DNA of 64,000 bases. It comes from Candidatus Latescibacterota bacterium. Lineage in GTDB: Bacteria; JAAXHH01. This document shows positions 10,015 through 19,164 of this stretch, in pieces (positions within the stretch are counted from its first letter, which is position 1; the number at the start of each line of letters is the position of its first letter). The translations under genes and the position numbers were made by a program. Where the stretch lies: the NCBI GenBank assembly GCA_022823465.1, contig JAJEHX010000005.1, positions 140,706-204,705 of the forward strand, written 5' to 3'. The notes under the pieces are model-generated. The model did not search any database. It had not been told where the DNA came from and saw nothing but the letters and a program-made list of their open reading frames with translations.

Positions 10015-11482
10015 CAGGTGATTCCCTGCGCAGATGGGGGAAGAGGAGGACGTCCTTGATATTCGTGGAGTCCGTAATCAGCATGGCCAACCGGTCGATT
10101 CCGACGCCGCAGCCCCCGGTGGGCGGCATGCCGTACTCCATCGCCCGCAGGAAGTCTTCGTCCATGGCGTGGGCTTCCCCGTCGCCCCTGCGCTGCATCT
10201 CCACCTGCTCCTCGAACCGGCGGCGCTGGTCCAGCGGATCGTTCAACTCGGAAAACGCATTGGCGAATTCACTTCCGCAGATGAACAGTTCGAATCGTTC
10301 GGTGAGTTCAGGATTTTCGCGGTGCCGCTTGGCCAGGGGGGATATTTCCACGGGATAGTCCGTGATGAAGGTCGGATTCACCAGGCGGTCCTGCACGAAA
10401 CGCTCGAAGAGTTCGTCGATCATCTTGCCCCGGCCGAGTTCGACGTTAACCTCCAGTCCCCGGTCGCCGCAAACCTGCGCGAGTTCACCGGCCGTCATGC
10501 CGGAGACGTCGATCTCCGCGTACTCGCGGATGGCATCGAGCATGGAAAGCCGAGGCCAGGGCGGGGTCAGGTCGATGGGCTGGCCCTGGTACGCGTGGTC
10601 CAGCGTGCCGTTGACTTCCTGGAAGACCCTGACGAAGAGCCGCTCCACCAGGTCCATGATGTACCGGTAATCCACGTAGGCGATGTAGAACTCCAGCATG
10701 GTGAATTCGGGATTGTGGGTACGGTCGATTCCTTCGTTGCGGAAGTCGTGCCCTATTTCATACACGCGTTCCATGCCGCCGACGATAAGCCGCTTGAGAT
10801 AGAGTTCGTCGGCGATCCGCATGAAGAGCGGCATGTCCAGGGCCTGGTGGTGGGTCTTGAAGGGCCTTGCCAGCGCGCCGCCGTAAAGAGGCTGAAGGAT
10901 CGGCGTTTCGACTTCGACGAATCCCTCGCCGTCCATGAACTGCTGAATGGACCGGATGAGCCGCGACCGCTTGAGGAAGACTTCTTTGACGCCGGGGTTG
11001 ATGATGAGGTCCACGTAGCGCTGCCGGTACCGTGTTTCGATGTCCCGAAGGCCGTGCCATTTCTCGGGCAGCGCGCGGAGGGACTTCGACAGCAGCTTCA
11101 ATTCATCCGCCATGACCGTGATCTCGCCGGTACGAGTCCGGAAGACGGCGCCCCTGACCCCCAGGAAGTCACCCACCTCGATCAACTCGTCGTAGATTTC
11201 GTATTCACCGGAATCTACCCGGTCTAGTCGGACGTAGATCTGGATCCGGCCGGTCCGGTCGAGCAGGTGGGCAAAGCCGGACTTGCCGTGTCCTCGCTTG
11301 GAAACGATCCGTCCCGCCACCGTGACCGGTTCGGCGGATTCGATCAGGTCCTCCGCCTGCTCGAGTATGGACTGGGCGGGATGGGAGACATCGTAGCGGA
11401 CCGGATACGGATCGATGCCGCGCGCGCGGATCTCGTCGAGCTTGTCGTGTCTTTGCCGGTTGAAATCGTTCGGGCTGTTCAC
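10001..11482 (-). CDS. lysS: Lysyl-tRNA synthetase, class II
   Basis: Charges tRNA-Lys. The 493-residue product has an N-terminal OB-fold anticodon-binding domain (about 45-150; VAGRIVSKRGHGKSGFAHL) and a class II catalytic core with motif 2 (YEIGHDFRNEGIDRTHNPEF) and motif 3 (GCGVGIDRLAML). I chose the GTG at 11482 (VNSPNDFN) because GGAG sits about 7 nt upstream and it matches the family's length; an ATG at 11563 adds 27 residues of unlikely sequence. It is the first gene of the long operon leading to lpxD and has a consensus promoter at 11603-11631. Confidence 0.94.
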   Translation of the reverse strand: MNSPNDFNRQRHDKLDEIRARGIDPYPVRYDVSHPAQSILEQAEDLIESAEPVTVAGRIVSKRGHGKSGFAHLLDRTGRIQIYVRLDRVDSGEYEIYDELIEVGDFLGVRGAVFRTRTGEITVMADELKLLSKSLRALPEKWHGLRDIETRYRQRYVDLIINPGVKEVFLKRSRLIRSIQQFMDGEGFVEVETPILQPLYGGALARPFKTHHQALDMPLFMRIADELYLKRLIVGGMERVYEIGHDFRNEGIDRTHNPEFTMLEFYIAYVDYRYIMDLVERLFVRVFQEVNGTLDHAYQGQPIDLTPPWPRLSMLDAIREYAEIDVSGMTAGELAQVCGDRGLEVNVELGRGKMIDELFERFVQDRLVNPTFITDYPVEISPLAKRHRENPELTERFELFICGSEFANAFSELNDPLDQRRRFEEQVEMQRRGDGEAHAMDEDFLRAMEYGMPPTGGCGVGIDRLAMLITDSTNIKDVLLFPHLRRESPDGAT

Positions 11483-11602
11483 CCGTTTGCTCCGAAAGTC
11501 TCTGTGGCTGGTGCCGGATGGTTGACGGGGCGGTGAGCAGACTGTGCGAAGTGCCGTCGGCATAGTCGACCTGGTCGACGTAACTGGTCAGACGGGTGCC
11601 GG

Positions 11603-11631
11603 AATATAGGCGCGCCGGGTCTTCGTGTCAA
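11603..11631 (-). promoter_or_regulatory. Sigma-70-type promoter for the lysS operon
   Basis: Read on the minus strand: a perfect -35 TTGACA (11631-11626), a 17-nt spacer and a -10 TATATT (11608-11603). Transcription would begin near 11597, giving a leader of about 115 nt before the lysS GTG. It lies in the 200-nt gap between prfB and lysS and is the only consensus promoter I see before a series of nine tightly packed genes. Confidence 0.75.
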
Positions 11632-11682
11632 CTAAAAAGGACTTCTCGAAGGGTGGCGGGAAAGGGCGCGCACGGAGCGGGA

Positions 11683-12799
11683 CTACGTGCTTTTAACGGG
11701 ATCGTCGCGTCGGAGATAGTCCTCGATGAACGCGTCTATCCCTCCGTTCATCACGGACTGGATATTCCCGATCTCCGTACCGGTGCGATGGTCCTTGACC
11801 ATGGTGTAGGGGTGAAATACGTAGGACCGGATCTGGCTGCCCCAGGCAATCTCCTTCTTATCGCCCTCGAGGCGTTCCCGTTTCTCTCTGATCGCCTCCT
11901 GGCGTTGCTGGTAGAGGCGGGACATCAGCACCTTCATGGCGCTTTCCCGGTTGCGGTGCTGGGACCGCTCCGACTGGCACTGGACGACAATGCCGGAGGG
12001 CTTGTGCGTGATGCGCACGGCCGAGGAAGTCTTGTTCACGTGCTGGCCGCCGGCGCCGCTCGCCCGGTAGACGTCGATCTCCAGGTCCGTCTCGTTGAGA
12101 TCGATATCGCCCGGATCATCGATTTCAGGCAACACGGAAACCGAGGCGAAGGAGGTGTGCCGGCGATGATTCGAGTCGAAAGGCGAGATGCGGACGAGCC
12201 GGTGGACCCCGGCTTCCGCCTTGAGGTAGCCGTACGCGTATTCACCGGTTACTTCGATGGATACGCTCTTGATGCCGGCTTCCTCCCCCGGCTGCAGGTC
12301 CAGGGTATCGAAAACGTAATCCCGGGACTCCATCCAGCGGAGGTACATGCGCATGAGCATCTCGGCCCAGTCCTGGGACTCCGTGCCGCCCGCTCCCGGA
12401 TGAATGGAAACGATGGCGTTCTTCGTATCGTCCGGGGCCGACAGCATGCTCTGCAGCATCGCTGCTTCCAGGTGGCTCTGCAGTGACCGGACCCCGTCTT
12501 CTATCTCGTCGAATGCGTCCCGGTCGTCCTCCTCGGCGGCCAACTCAAAGAGCGTTTCCAGGTCTTCGGCCTGGCTTTCCATCTCGTTCCACAAATCGAC
12601 GATCTTCTTGTGGTCGCTGATCTCCCTGCTGATGGCCTGGGCCTTCGCCTGGTTGTTCCAGAAGTCAGGCTCCCCCATGACGCTTTCGAGACGAACCGTC
12701 TCCTCCTGCCTCTTTTCTATGTCAAAGGCCCCTCCAGAGATAGGCCAGCTGATTTCGGCATGCTTCCAGCGTATTCTTGATTTCGGATGGTTCCATCAT
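11683..12799 (-). CDS. prfB: Peptide chain release factor 2 (RF2), expressed by programmed +1 frameshift
   Basis: RF2 terminates translation at UGA and UAA. The gene is split: an ATG at 12799 opens 25 codons (MMEPSEIKNTLEACRNQLAY onward) ending at an in-frame TGA (12724-12722). The main frame continues from GAC at 12723 and gives a 371-residue protein. The main frame carries the peptidyl-hydrolysis motif GAGGQHVNKT and the stop-codon-recognition motif SPFD. Codon 26 as the TGA position is the same as in E. coli. An internal ATG at 12678 would make an N-truncated protein and is not the real start. AAGGAG lies upstream of the first ATG. It is not a pseudogene. Confidence 0.95.
12721..12736 (-). 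promoter_or_regulatory. RF2 programmed +1 frameshift site
   Basis: The minus strand reads TGG AGG GGC CTT TGA C. The slippery CTT codon and the TGA C stop context are identical to the classical RF2 site, with a Shine-Dalgarno-like GGAGG three nucleotides before CTT. When RF2 is scarce the ribosome pauses at TGA and slips one base to read GAC, making more RF2: autogenous control. Confidence 0.93.
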
Positions 12800-12948
12800 T
12801 TTCGGCTGTACTCCTTGTGCTATATGCTCAAGTCTTCGTAAATCTGATCAGGTGCCCGCGGCCAGGGCAATCCCGTGCCGGTCGCGGGCGGTACCCGGAC
12901 GATGCGCCGAACCTTTCACAATATAGACAATCAACCCGCCGGATGCAC

Positions 12949-13992
12949 TCAGAACCGTCTGAAAGCCTCCTCCAGCAGTTCCTGGTCGCGGATGGAATCC
13001 GCCCCGGAGGAACGGACCGTCGCACCGGATTGTATACACGATACGAAGTGGGCGTTCGCCCGGCGAAACGCCCAGTCTCTGGGCGCCTGCGGCTGGGCGT
13101 GCTGCTGTATGGCGCCCGCCCTGTAGACCGAGACCCTGGCCGGCACGTTCTTCAACAGCGGGGGCGGCGTAAGGACCTCCACCCATCCGTCTTCGAAATA
13201 CACCTTGACGCCCTCGTCCCAGAAATTCGCCGACAGCCGTCCTAGTTCGAGCACCGCGTCATAACCGGCCATGGTGAAGACCATCAGCTTGGTTGGACCG
13301 TCGAGGGTCGCGAATCTCAGTTCATGGACCTCGCCCAGCAGGTAGCGCATCAGGTTGATGTTGTGGCAGTAAAGGTTGTTTATGCTGTAAATCTCCCCGA
13401 TTCGCTCCTGCTCCAGCCACTCCGGTGGCCGAGGTACGACTTCCGGATAGGTCTCGTCCGTCGTAATCGGCGTGCCGGCGTTGCAGACCCAGTCTCCCGC
13501 GAAACAATGGCCCCTTGCATGGGTAATCGCCCCTAGCTCGCTGGATGACCGCAGTTCGTCTATGATCGAACGGGCCATTTCAACGCCGGTATCGAAGCGT
13601 TTCATGTACCCGATCATAAGCTGACGTCCGCTCCGTTCGGCGGCTTCCACCATGCGGCGGGCGTCGGTCAGGTTGGTCGCCATGGGCTTCTCGAGATAGA
13701 CGTGCTTGCCCGCGTTCAACGCGTCGATGGAAACAGGCGCGTGGGCGTCGTCGAAGGTGATTTGCACGATGGCGTCTATCGAGGGGTCGGCGCAGAGTTC
13801 CTCGTGCGAATCGCAGACCCGGGAAACGCCGAAACGGTCCGCCACCAGGCGCGCGAGCCGGGGCCTGCGCTCGGCCAGGGCGACCACCTCGCATCCGTCC
13901 ATTTCCGTGAAATTCGGCAGGTGGACCAGTTGTCCCATGAATCCCGCGCCGACGAAGCCGATCCTGATTCTTTCATCGCTTGAAGATCCCAC
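12949..13992 (-). CDS. Gfo/Idh/MocA-family oxidoreductase
   Basis: A 347-residue NAD(P)-dependent sugar/polyol-type dehydrogenase. The N-terminal Rossmann fold shows GFVGAGFMGQ and the family's dinucleotide-adjacent EKPMATN motif near residue 100; the C-terminal alpha/beta domain follows. The start is a GTG at 13992 with GGGAGC about 6 nt upstream. Substrate cannot be read from the sequence. It lies 76 nt after radC, with a 149-nt gap before prfB. This is one of three Gfo/Idh/MocA genes in the window; the three are diverged from each other and are not recent copies. Confidence 0.85.
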   Translation of the reverse strand: MGSSSDERIRIGFVGAGFMGQLVHLPNFTEMDGCEVVALAERRPRLARLVADRFGVSRVCDSHEELCADPSIDAIVQITFDDAHAPVSIDALNAGKHVYLEKPMATNLTDARRMVEAAERSGRQLMIGYMKRFDTGVEMARSIIDELRSSSELGAITHARGHCFAGDWVCNAGTPITTDETYPEVVPRPPEWLEQERIGEIYSINNLYCHNINLMRYLLGEVHELRFATLDGPTKLMVFTMAGYDAVLELGRLSANFWDEGVKVYFEDGWVEVLTPPPLLKNVPARVSVYRAGAIQQHAQPQAPRDWAFRRANAHFVSCIQSGATVRSSGADSIRDQELLEEAFRRF

Positions 13993-14068
13993 GGTCCGCT
14001 CCCATGTTCACCGTGCCGCCGCACCTGCCTGCCGACCTCTCGCTACGCGCTGCCCCGCCGTTTTGCCG

Positions 14069-14767
14069 CTATATTAAACCCTTGCCGGCCAGGCTGGTAA
14101 AGGACTTTCGGCCGATGATGATATGATCCAGCACCTTGATGTCGATCATCTGGCCCGCGTCGACGAGTTGGGCCGTGATCTTGAGGTCGTCCTGGCTCGG
14201 GGTGGGATCGCCGCTGGGGTGGTTGTGTACGAAGATCACGGAGGCGGCCGAGTCGAGAATGGCGGGTTTGAACACCTCGCGGGGATGGACGATGCTCGCG
14301 GTCAGACTGCCCACCGATACGGTCACGCCCCGGATGAGACAGTTGCGCGCGTCGAGCATCAGGACCATGAAGATCTCCTTGCGCAGGTCCCGGAGTCTCG
14401 GCATGAAGTAGCGCGCCACGTCGGTGCTCGAAACGAAGGACTTCTGCTCCATGTCCTGCGCTTCGAGCCGGCGGCCGATTTCGATGGCAGAGGCGATCTG
14501 GGCGGCCTTGACGGGGCCCACGCCCGACACCCGGCACAACTCGCTCAGCTCCCGGGTGGCGAGGTGGCGCAGTCCTCCGAAATGCTGCAGCAGGTCACGG
14601 GAGATTTCAATGACGTCCCTCCCCCCGGAACCATTTCCCGTGCGCAGCAGCAGCGCGATAAGTTCCGTATCCGAAAGCGTATGGATGCCGTACTTGAGCA
14701 GCCGCTCCCTGGGTTTTTCGTCCTCGGGCCAGTCCTTGATCGGCGTTATTCCCTGTAAATCGGTCAT
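14069..14767 (-). CDS. radC: RadC/JAMM-domain protein
   Basis: A 232-residue protein with an N-terminal helix-hairpin-helix region (about 20-100; LSELCRVSGVGPVKAAQI) and a C-terminal JAMM metalloprotease-type domain carrying the metal motif HNHPSGDPTPSQDD. The RadC/YicR/YeeS family is widespread, and despite the name its role in DNA repair is unproven. The start at 14767 (MTDLQG) has AGAGG about 9 nt upstream; an ATG 33 nt earlier has none. It lies 90 nt after the slipin gene. Confidence 0.9.
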   Translation of the reverse strand: MTDLQGITPIKDWPEDEKPRERLLKYGIHTLSDTELIALLLRTGNGSGGRDVIEISRDLLQHFGGLRHLATRELSELCRVSGVGPVKAAQIASAIEIGRRLEAQDMEQKSFVSSTDVARYFMPRLRDLRKEIFMVLMLDARNCLIRGVTVSVGSLTASIVHPREVFKPAILDSAASVIFVHNHPSGDPTPSQDDLKITAQLVDAGQMIDIKVLDHIIIGRKSFTSLAGKGLI

Positions 14768-14857
14768 TGCGTATGCCCTCTTTCCTGGTCGGTGAACCAT
14801 TGCATGTTGACCGATTTAGTCGAAAACCAATTCGGGAATCTCGTATGTTATCGTTTT

Positions 14858-15700
14858 CTATCGAGCCTCCTCGCCGGGACTATCCGTCGAACCGGTACCC
14901 GACTCCGGCGCGTCTTTCGTTACGGCTGGCTTTAACGCCTCCACGAAGGGCTTGAACAGGTCGATGGGGACGGGGAACAGCGTGGTGGAATTGTTTTCCG
15001 CCGCCACGACCGAAAGGGTCTGGAGGTAACGCAACTGCACGGCGACGGGATGGGTGCCCATGACGTGGGCGGCTTCGGAGAGTTTTTCCGCGGCCTGCTG
15101 CTCACCCAGAGCGTTGATGACCTTGGCCCGGCGTTCCCGTTCCGCTTCCGCCTGCTTGGCCATGGCCCGCTGCATCTCCAGGGGCAGATCGACGTTCTTG
15201 ATGACGACCATGGACACCTTGATGCCCCAGGGTTCGGTCTGCTGGTCCAAGAGGATTTGCAGGTCCTCGTTGATCTTGTCCCGGTTGGACAGCAAATCGT
15301 CCAGTTCCACCTGCCCGAGTACGCTCCGCAGCGAGGTCTGGGCCAGCTGATGAGTCGCCAGCAGAAAATCCTCCACCTCGGTGATCGCCTTCTCCGGATC
15401 CAGGACCCGGAAGTAGATCACCGCGTTGACCTTGATGGACACGTTGTCCCGGGTGATCACGTCCTGGGCCGGCACATCCTTGGTCACGGTGCGCAGGCTG
15501 ACCTTTTCCATCTTGTCGATTCCGGGAATCAGGATCACGATGCCCGGCCCGTTCTTGCCGATCAGGGCCTTGGAAAGGCGGCCCAGCCGGAAGACAACGC
15601 CCCGCTCGTACTCGCGCAGTATCTTGACCGCGTTGGTGAAGAGTATGATGAGGATCAGGATGATTACGATCGTCGATAGCTGAAATCCGTCAAAGAACAT
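14858..15700 (-). CDS. Slipin (SPFH/band 7, stomatin-like) membrane protein
   Basis: A 280-residue protein with one N-terminal transmembrane helix (about residues 8-28; [15 protein letters not shown]) followed by a band 7 domain. The stomatin signature [20 protein letters not shown] is present. Slipins form large membrane-associated cages and pair with NfeD proteins, which are thought to remodel or degrade membrane proteins. The start at 15700 has AGGGGAGG directly upstream; in-frame sequence further upstream is spurious. nfeD is 16 nt upstream in the same operon, the usual partner arrangement. Confidence 0.92.
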   Translation of the reverse strand: MFFDGFQLSTIVIILILIILFTNAVKILREYERGVVFRLGRLSKALIGKNGPGIVILIPGIDKMEKVSLRTVTKDVPAQDVITRDNVSIKVNAVIYFRVLDPEKAITEVEDFLLATHQLAQTSLRSVLGQVELDDLLSNRDKINEDLQILLDQQTEPWGIKVSMVVIKNVDLPLEMQRAMAKQAEAERERRAKVINALGEQQAAEKLSEAAHVMGTHPVAVQLRYLQTLSVVAAENNSTTLFPVPIDLFKPFVEALKPAVTKDAPESGTGSTDSPGEEAR

Positions 15701-15716
15701 GGGCGTCCTCCCCTTA

Positions 15717-17036
15717 TTATGTTGCGTCCGTATCTGATTCCAGGCTTTCCACCTTGAGTCGCAGGCCATTGACCTCCACTACCCTAATCGGCGTATCGGG
15801 CTCGATGGGCGTTTCGCTCGTGGCGAACCAGTATTCGCCGTGGACGAACACCTTGCCGTTCCGGCCGTCCACGGCCGTGCGCGCGTGGCCCGTCTCGCCG
15901 ATCAGTCCCTGGCTGCCCGTGGTCGTGCGCCGCTTCTGGGCCTTCAGCGCGTAACCCACGGCGAAAAGCGTGAAGGCCGCGGTCGCGATCACGGCCGGAA
16001 TGATGGCATACAGGGAAATGCGCAGATAGGGATCGGGCGAATCGATGAGCATCATCGAACCGATCGTGAAGGAAACGGCGCCGCCGAGGGTCAGAAGGCC
16101 CCCGCTGGCCACGAACAGTTCCGTGACGAACAACCCCAATCCGAGCAGGAGCAGCAGAAGCCCCGCGTAGTTGATGGGCAGCGTCTGCAGGGCGAAAAGC
16201 CCGATGACAATGCACATGCCGCCCACGACGCCGGGGAAGATGGCCCCGGGGTTGATGAACTCGTAGATGAGCCCATAGAACCCGAGCATCATCAGGAGAT
16301 AGGCGATGTTGGGATTGGAGAGCACGTTCAGTACCCGGTGATGCCAGCTCATTTCCCTGATCTGTACCTCGGCGTCCTTCGTGCGCAACACCCGGTTGCC
16401 TTCCCGGACTTCAACGACGGTTCCGTCGATCCGTATGAGCAGGGAGTCCAGCGTGGCCACGTTCAGGTCCACGACGTTCTGCTCCACGGCTTCCCGGTCG
16501 GTCAGGGCCTCGGCCTTCCGCACCGCCAGCTCCGCCCAGTCCGCGTTCCGGCCGTGCTTGTCGGCGATGGACCGGATATAGCTCGCGGAGAAGTTCTCGA
16601 CCTTCTCCTGCATGGTGGAGTCCGCCACCGCGCCCCCGATGCCGACCGGACTTGCCGCGCCTATGCTCGTGCCCGGCGCCATGGCGGCGACGTGGGCACT
16701 CATGGTGATGAACACGCCCGCCGAACCGGCGCCCGCGCCGCTGGGCGCCACGTAGACCACGACGGGCACATTGGACGCGAGCATATCCTTGATGATCAAC
16801 TGGGTGGATTCGAGGAGGCCGCCAGGCGTGTCGAGCATGATTACCAGGCACTCCGCCCGGTCGTCTTCAGCCCGCTCGATGGCGGCGGACACGTGCTGGA
16901 CGCTGACCGGACCGATCGGGCCCGTCAAATTGATGACGTCGACCCGGGATGCCGCCGCATCGCCCGCTTCCAGGTTGGCAAGCGTAAAGGCCAGCAGGAA
17001 GAAAAGAAGGGTTCTGGATGGATTCATCATGACCAT
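15717..17036 (-). CDS. nfeD: NfeD-type membrane-bound serine protease (ClpP-like)
   Basis: A 439-residue long-form NfeD. A signal or anchor helix (about 8-22) is followed by a ClpP/SppA-like protease domain (about 30-210), with the nucleophile serine in [10 protein letters not shown] and a probable general-base lysine in [10 protein letters not shown]. Four to five transmembrane helices follow (about 235-370) and the protein ends in an OB-fold NfeD domain ([20 protein letters not shown]). Archaeal relatives cleave the hydrophobic tail of the partner stomatin, which here is encoded 16 nt downstream. The open frame continues far upstream, but that part is the antisense of the acyltransferase gene, so the start is among the ATG codons at 17036-17025. 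Confidence 0.9.
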   Translation of the reverse strand: MVMMNPSRTLLFFLLAFTLANLEAGDAAASRVDVINLTGPIGPVSVQHVSAAIERAEDDRAECLVIMLDTPGGLLESTQLIIKDMLASNVPVVVYVAPSGAGAGSAGVFITMSAHVAAMAPGTSIGAASPVGIGGAVADSTMQEKVENFSASYIRSIADKHGRNADWAELAVRKAEALTDREAVEQNVVDLNVATLDSLLIRIDGTVVEVREGNRVLRTKDAEVQIREMSWHHRVLNVLSNPNIAYLLMMLGFYGLIYEFINPGAIFPGVVGGMCIVIGLFALQTLPINYAGLLLLLLGLGLFVTELFVASGGLLTLGGAVSFTIGSMMLIDSPDPYLRISLYAIIPAVIATAAFTLFAVGYALKAQKRRTTTGSQGLIGETGHARTAVDGRNGKVFVHGEYWFATSETPIEPDTPIRVVEVNGLRLKVESLESDTDAT

Positions 17037-17068
17037 GCCTGTTTGCCTGTCGTCATCCTCGGCCGTGG

Positions 17069-19105
17069 TTAAGTACGATGATTCGGATTCAGCAGGTGAA
17101 CGATCTGCACCGCCTGGAACAACGCCGCGGGCTCGATCTGGGGCCTGAGGGACCGGCGCCGGGGGAACAGGGTGGTTTCTCCCATCATGGGCGGCGCCAC
17201 CACGACTTCGACGAGTCCCGGGTTTATTCGCATGTTCCGCCTGGGACACTTGGGCCAGATGGAATGAATCCCCCTGAAGGCCATGGGGATGAGTACGACG
17301 TCCGGCGGTATCTTGCTGAACAGGCCGTGCTGCAGAGGGATGGACTGGATATCGAAGGCCGCGGTGGTTCCCGCGGCGTAGATTATGCCCGGCCGCTCTT
17401 CCAGCAGTCCGGCGAAACGCTGGGTCGCGTTGTTGGTGTCCCCGGCCCGGGGAAGGACCACGTATCCGTCGACCTCCTCGAGCAGCCGGTCGAATTCCGC
17501 GGCGTTCACCCCGAACAGCGTCGTGCTCCACGAACCCAGGCGGAGGGTCACGTACTCCGTCAGGCCCGACCGGGACAGGATGGTGCAGGGGCGGGATTCT
17601 TCCCAGCCCAGGGCGTCCAGCAGGACGCGGGACTGAAGCACCTTGTACATGACGGGATGGTCGAAGACGCTCTGGTGCGTGGGAAAGAACAGGACCTTGT
17701 AACGGCCCTCGTGCAGCTTGAGCACACGGGCCAGTTCGCCGACCATCGGGTCGACGTGCACCTTGACTGTGATGCCGAAGATCTTCAGCGTCCTGTCGGC
17801 CCAGGTCAGGCTGTTGTGCCAGGCCGCATCGAGCCGCTCCCGATCGTCCAGGCCCTCTTCCTCTATCGCGAGTTTGTTTCTCACGTACCGCCAGGACGTC
17901 CCGATCCACCGAGTGAGCCTGGTGGCGCGTTGTATGGGCGAATACCGGGCGTTTCGGCCTACGTGCGGATATTCCAGGAAATGGCCGGCGGCGCTCCGGT
18001 CCAGCAGGGGAGGCACCGCCATGGGTTGCAGCATGGAGGCGAGTTCGTCGGGGATTTTTGCCTCATCCTCGCCGTTCTTCATGTGCTGGTTGATCCTGTG
18101 GATGACCAGGTTGCATTTTTCCATCAAGCCATTGGCCAGGTCGACCATGTCCCGCGTCAGGCTCGTATAATGATGGCCGTACCAGTACCCGGTGGGCTTG
18201 AGCTGGGCGGGGTTTTCCTGGTGCGCCTGGAAGAACTCCACCATCATGGCCTGGCCGAGGAGGATATCTTCCTGTATGCCGTCTACCTTGCGCTGGATGT
18301 ATTTACTCGGGACGTGCCGGCGGCAGAACTCGGCCAGCAGTTCGGCGTCACTGATGATCTTCCACACCGCGCAGCCGAACCACGCGAAGTTGGTATAGGT
18401 ATTGTAGCGAACGGCGAGCAGTTCACCGGCGGCCAGGTACTCGAGCGTATGCTGCGCGGTATATTGGAAGATGTCCCGCAGCTTCGATTCCGTGTCCTTT
18501 CCGTCGAGCGTACACGCGTAGGTCGTCTGCCACAGAGGATCGTCCTCCGGCACGATGGCCTTGAGCTTCTCAGCCACGGGCTGGGCGTGCGACAGGGGCA
18601 CGCGGGACAGCCTGGCCCCGGCCAGGGCGGCCTCGCCTTCGTCCGGCTTGAACACGTTGCTGGCCCGCAGGGCCTCCACGTAAACCGTCTGGTACAACTC
18701 AAGAAACTGTGCCCCCGTCCCCTGTTCATTACGGAGGAACTGTTCTCTGACCCGTGCGTACAGTTGCACCGCCTGGTAGTAATCGGGCGCGACCCGCCGC
18801 AACTGGTCGTAGGCTTCCCCCATCCGCTGGTCGCGGAGCCCGGGTACGCCTTCGTAGATCGCGCCGATCAGCCGGGCGCGGTAGCCCAGGCCCTCCAGTC
18901 CTATGGGACCATCGGGCGTCCGGGAGGGCGGCCATTTCAGCAGATCGGGATCGACGCCTTCGAAGTAACCCTCGCTGTTCGCCAGGTCCAGCACGCCCTG
19001 CGCCGCCTGGTCGTACACCGTGAGCAGGACGTCCACGTTCCTGATCAGCGTCTGGTGGTCGAACCAGATTGAGGACGTATCGATTTTATCGGAAGGTACG
19101 CTCAT
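17069..19105 (-). CDS. Large protein with C-terminal PlsC-like acyltransferase domain
   Basis: A 678-residue soluble-looking protein. The last 200 residues resemble a glycerolphosphate acyltransferase domain: the HX4D motif HQSVFD begins at residue 477, preceded by KVLFFPTH, and VVLIPMAFRGIHSIWPK follows later. The usual EGTRS block is replaced by AAGTTA, so the substrate-binding motif is non-standard. The first 450 residues are helical, rich in Tyr and Trp, and not a domain I recognise. It precedes nfeD-slipin by 32 nt, suggesting a membrane-lipid connection. Whether it is catalytic is uncertain. A hairpin (19124-19143) sits between the M81 gene and this start. Confidence 0.6.
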   Translation of the reverse strand: MSVPSDKIDTSSIWFDHQTLIRNVDVLLTVYDQAAQGVLDLANSEGYFEGVDPDLLKWPPSRTPDGPIGLEGLGYRARLIGAIYEGVPGLRDQRMGEAYDQLRRVAPDYYQAVQLYARVREQFLRNEQGTGAQFLELYQTVYVEALRASNVFKPDEGEAALAGARLSRVPLSHAQPVAEKLKAIVPEDDPLWQTTYACTLDGKDTESKLRDIFQYTAQHTLEYLAAGELLAVRYNTYTNFAWFGCAVWKIISDAELLAEFCRRHVPSKYIQRKVDGIQEDILLGQAMMVEFFQAHQENPAQLKPTGYWYGHHYTSLTRDMVDLANGLMEKCNLVIHRINQHMKNGEDEAKIPDELASMLQPMAVPPLLDRSAAGHFLEYPHVGRNARYSPIQRATRLTRWIGTSWRYVRNKLAIEEEGLDDRERLDAAWHNSLTWADRTLKIFGITVKVHVDPMVGELARVLKLHEGRYKVLFFPTHQSVFDHPVMYKVLQSRVLLDALGWEESRPCTILSRSGLTEYVTLRLGSWSTTLFGVNAAEFDRLLEEVDGYVVLPRAGDTNNATQRFAGLLEERPGIIYAAGTTAAFDIQSIPLQHGLFSKIPPDVVLIPMAFRGIHSIWPKCPRRNMRINPGLVEVVVAPPMMGETTLFPRRRSLRPQIEPAALFQAVQIVHLLNPNHRT

Positions 19106-19123
19106 ATTCAGGTCTTCAAGGCC

Positions 19124-19143
19124 GTGCCGGGAAGCACCGGCAC
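19124..19143. other. Short perfect hairpin between the M81 gene and the acyltransferase gene
   Basis: GTGCCGG (19124-19130) and CCGGCAC (19137-19143) form a 7-bp perfect stem with a 6-nt loop in the 59-nt intercistronic gap. No T-run follows, so it is not an obvious intrinsic terminator; it could be an RNA-processing or stabilising stem. Confidence 0.4.
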
Positions 19144-19164
19144 CGGTTCGTCAGGATCGGATGT

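Noticed and set aside
12679..12799. prfB as a pseudogene broken by an in-frame TGA
   Set aside because: The TGA is in the classical RF2 frameshift context with a Shine-Dalgarno-like element.
17037..17909. N-terminal extension of NfeD by about 290 codons
   Set aside because: The extension is the antisense-frame reading of the acyltransferase gene; the signal peptide and family start lie at 17036-17025.
17078..19072. Plus-strand open frame over the acyltransferase gene
   Set aside because: Antisense shadow; the minus-strand frame has the HX4D motif and fits the operon.
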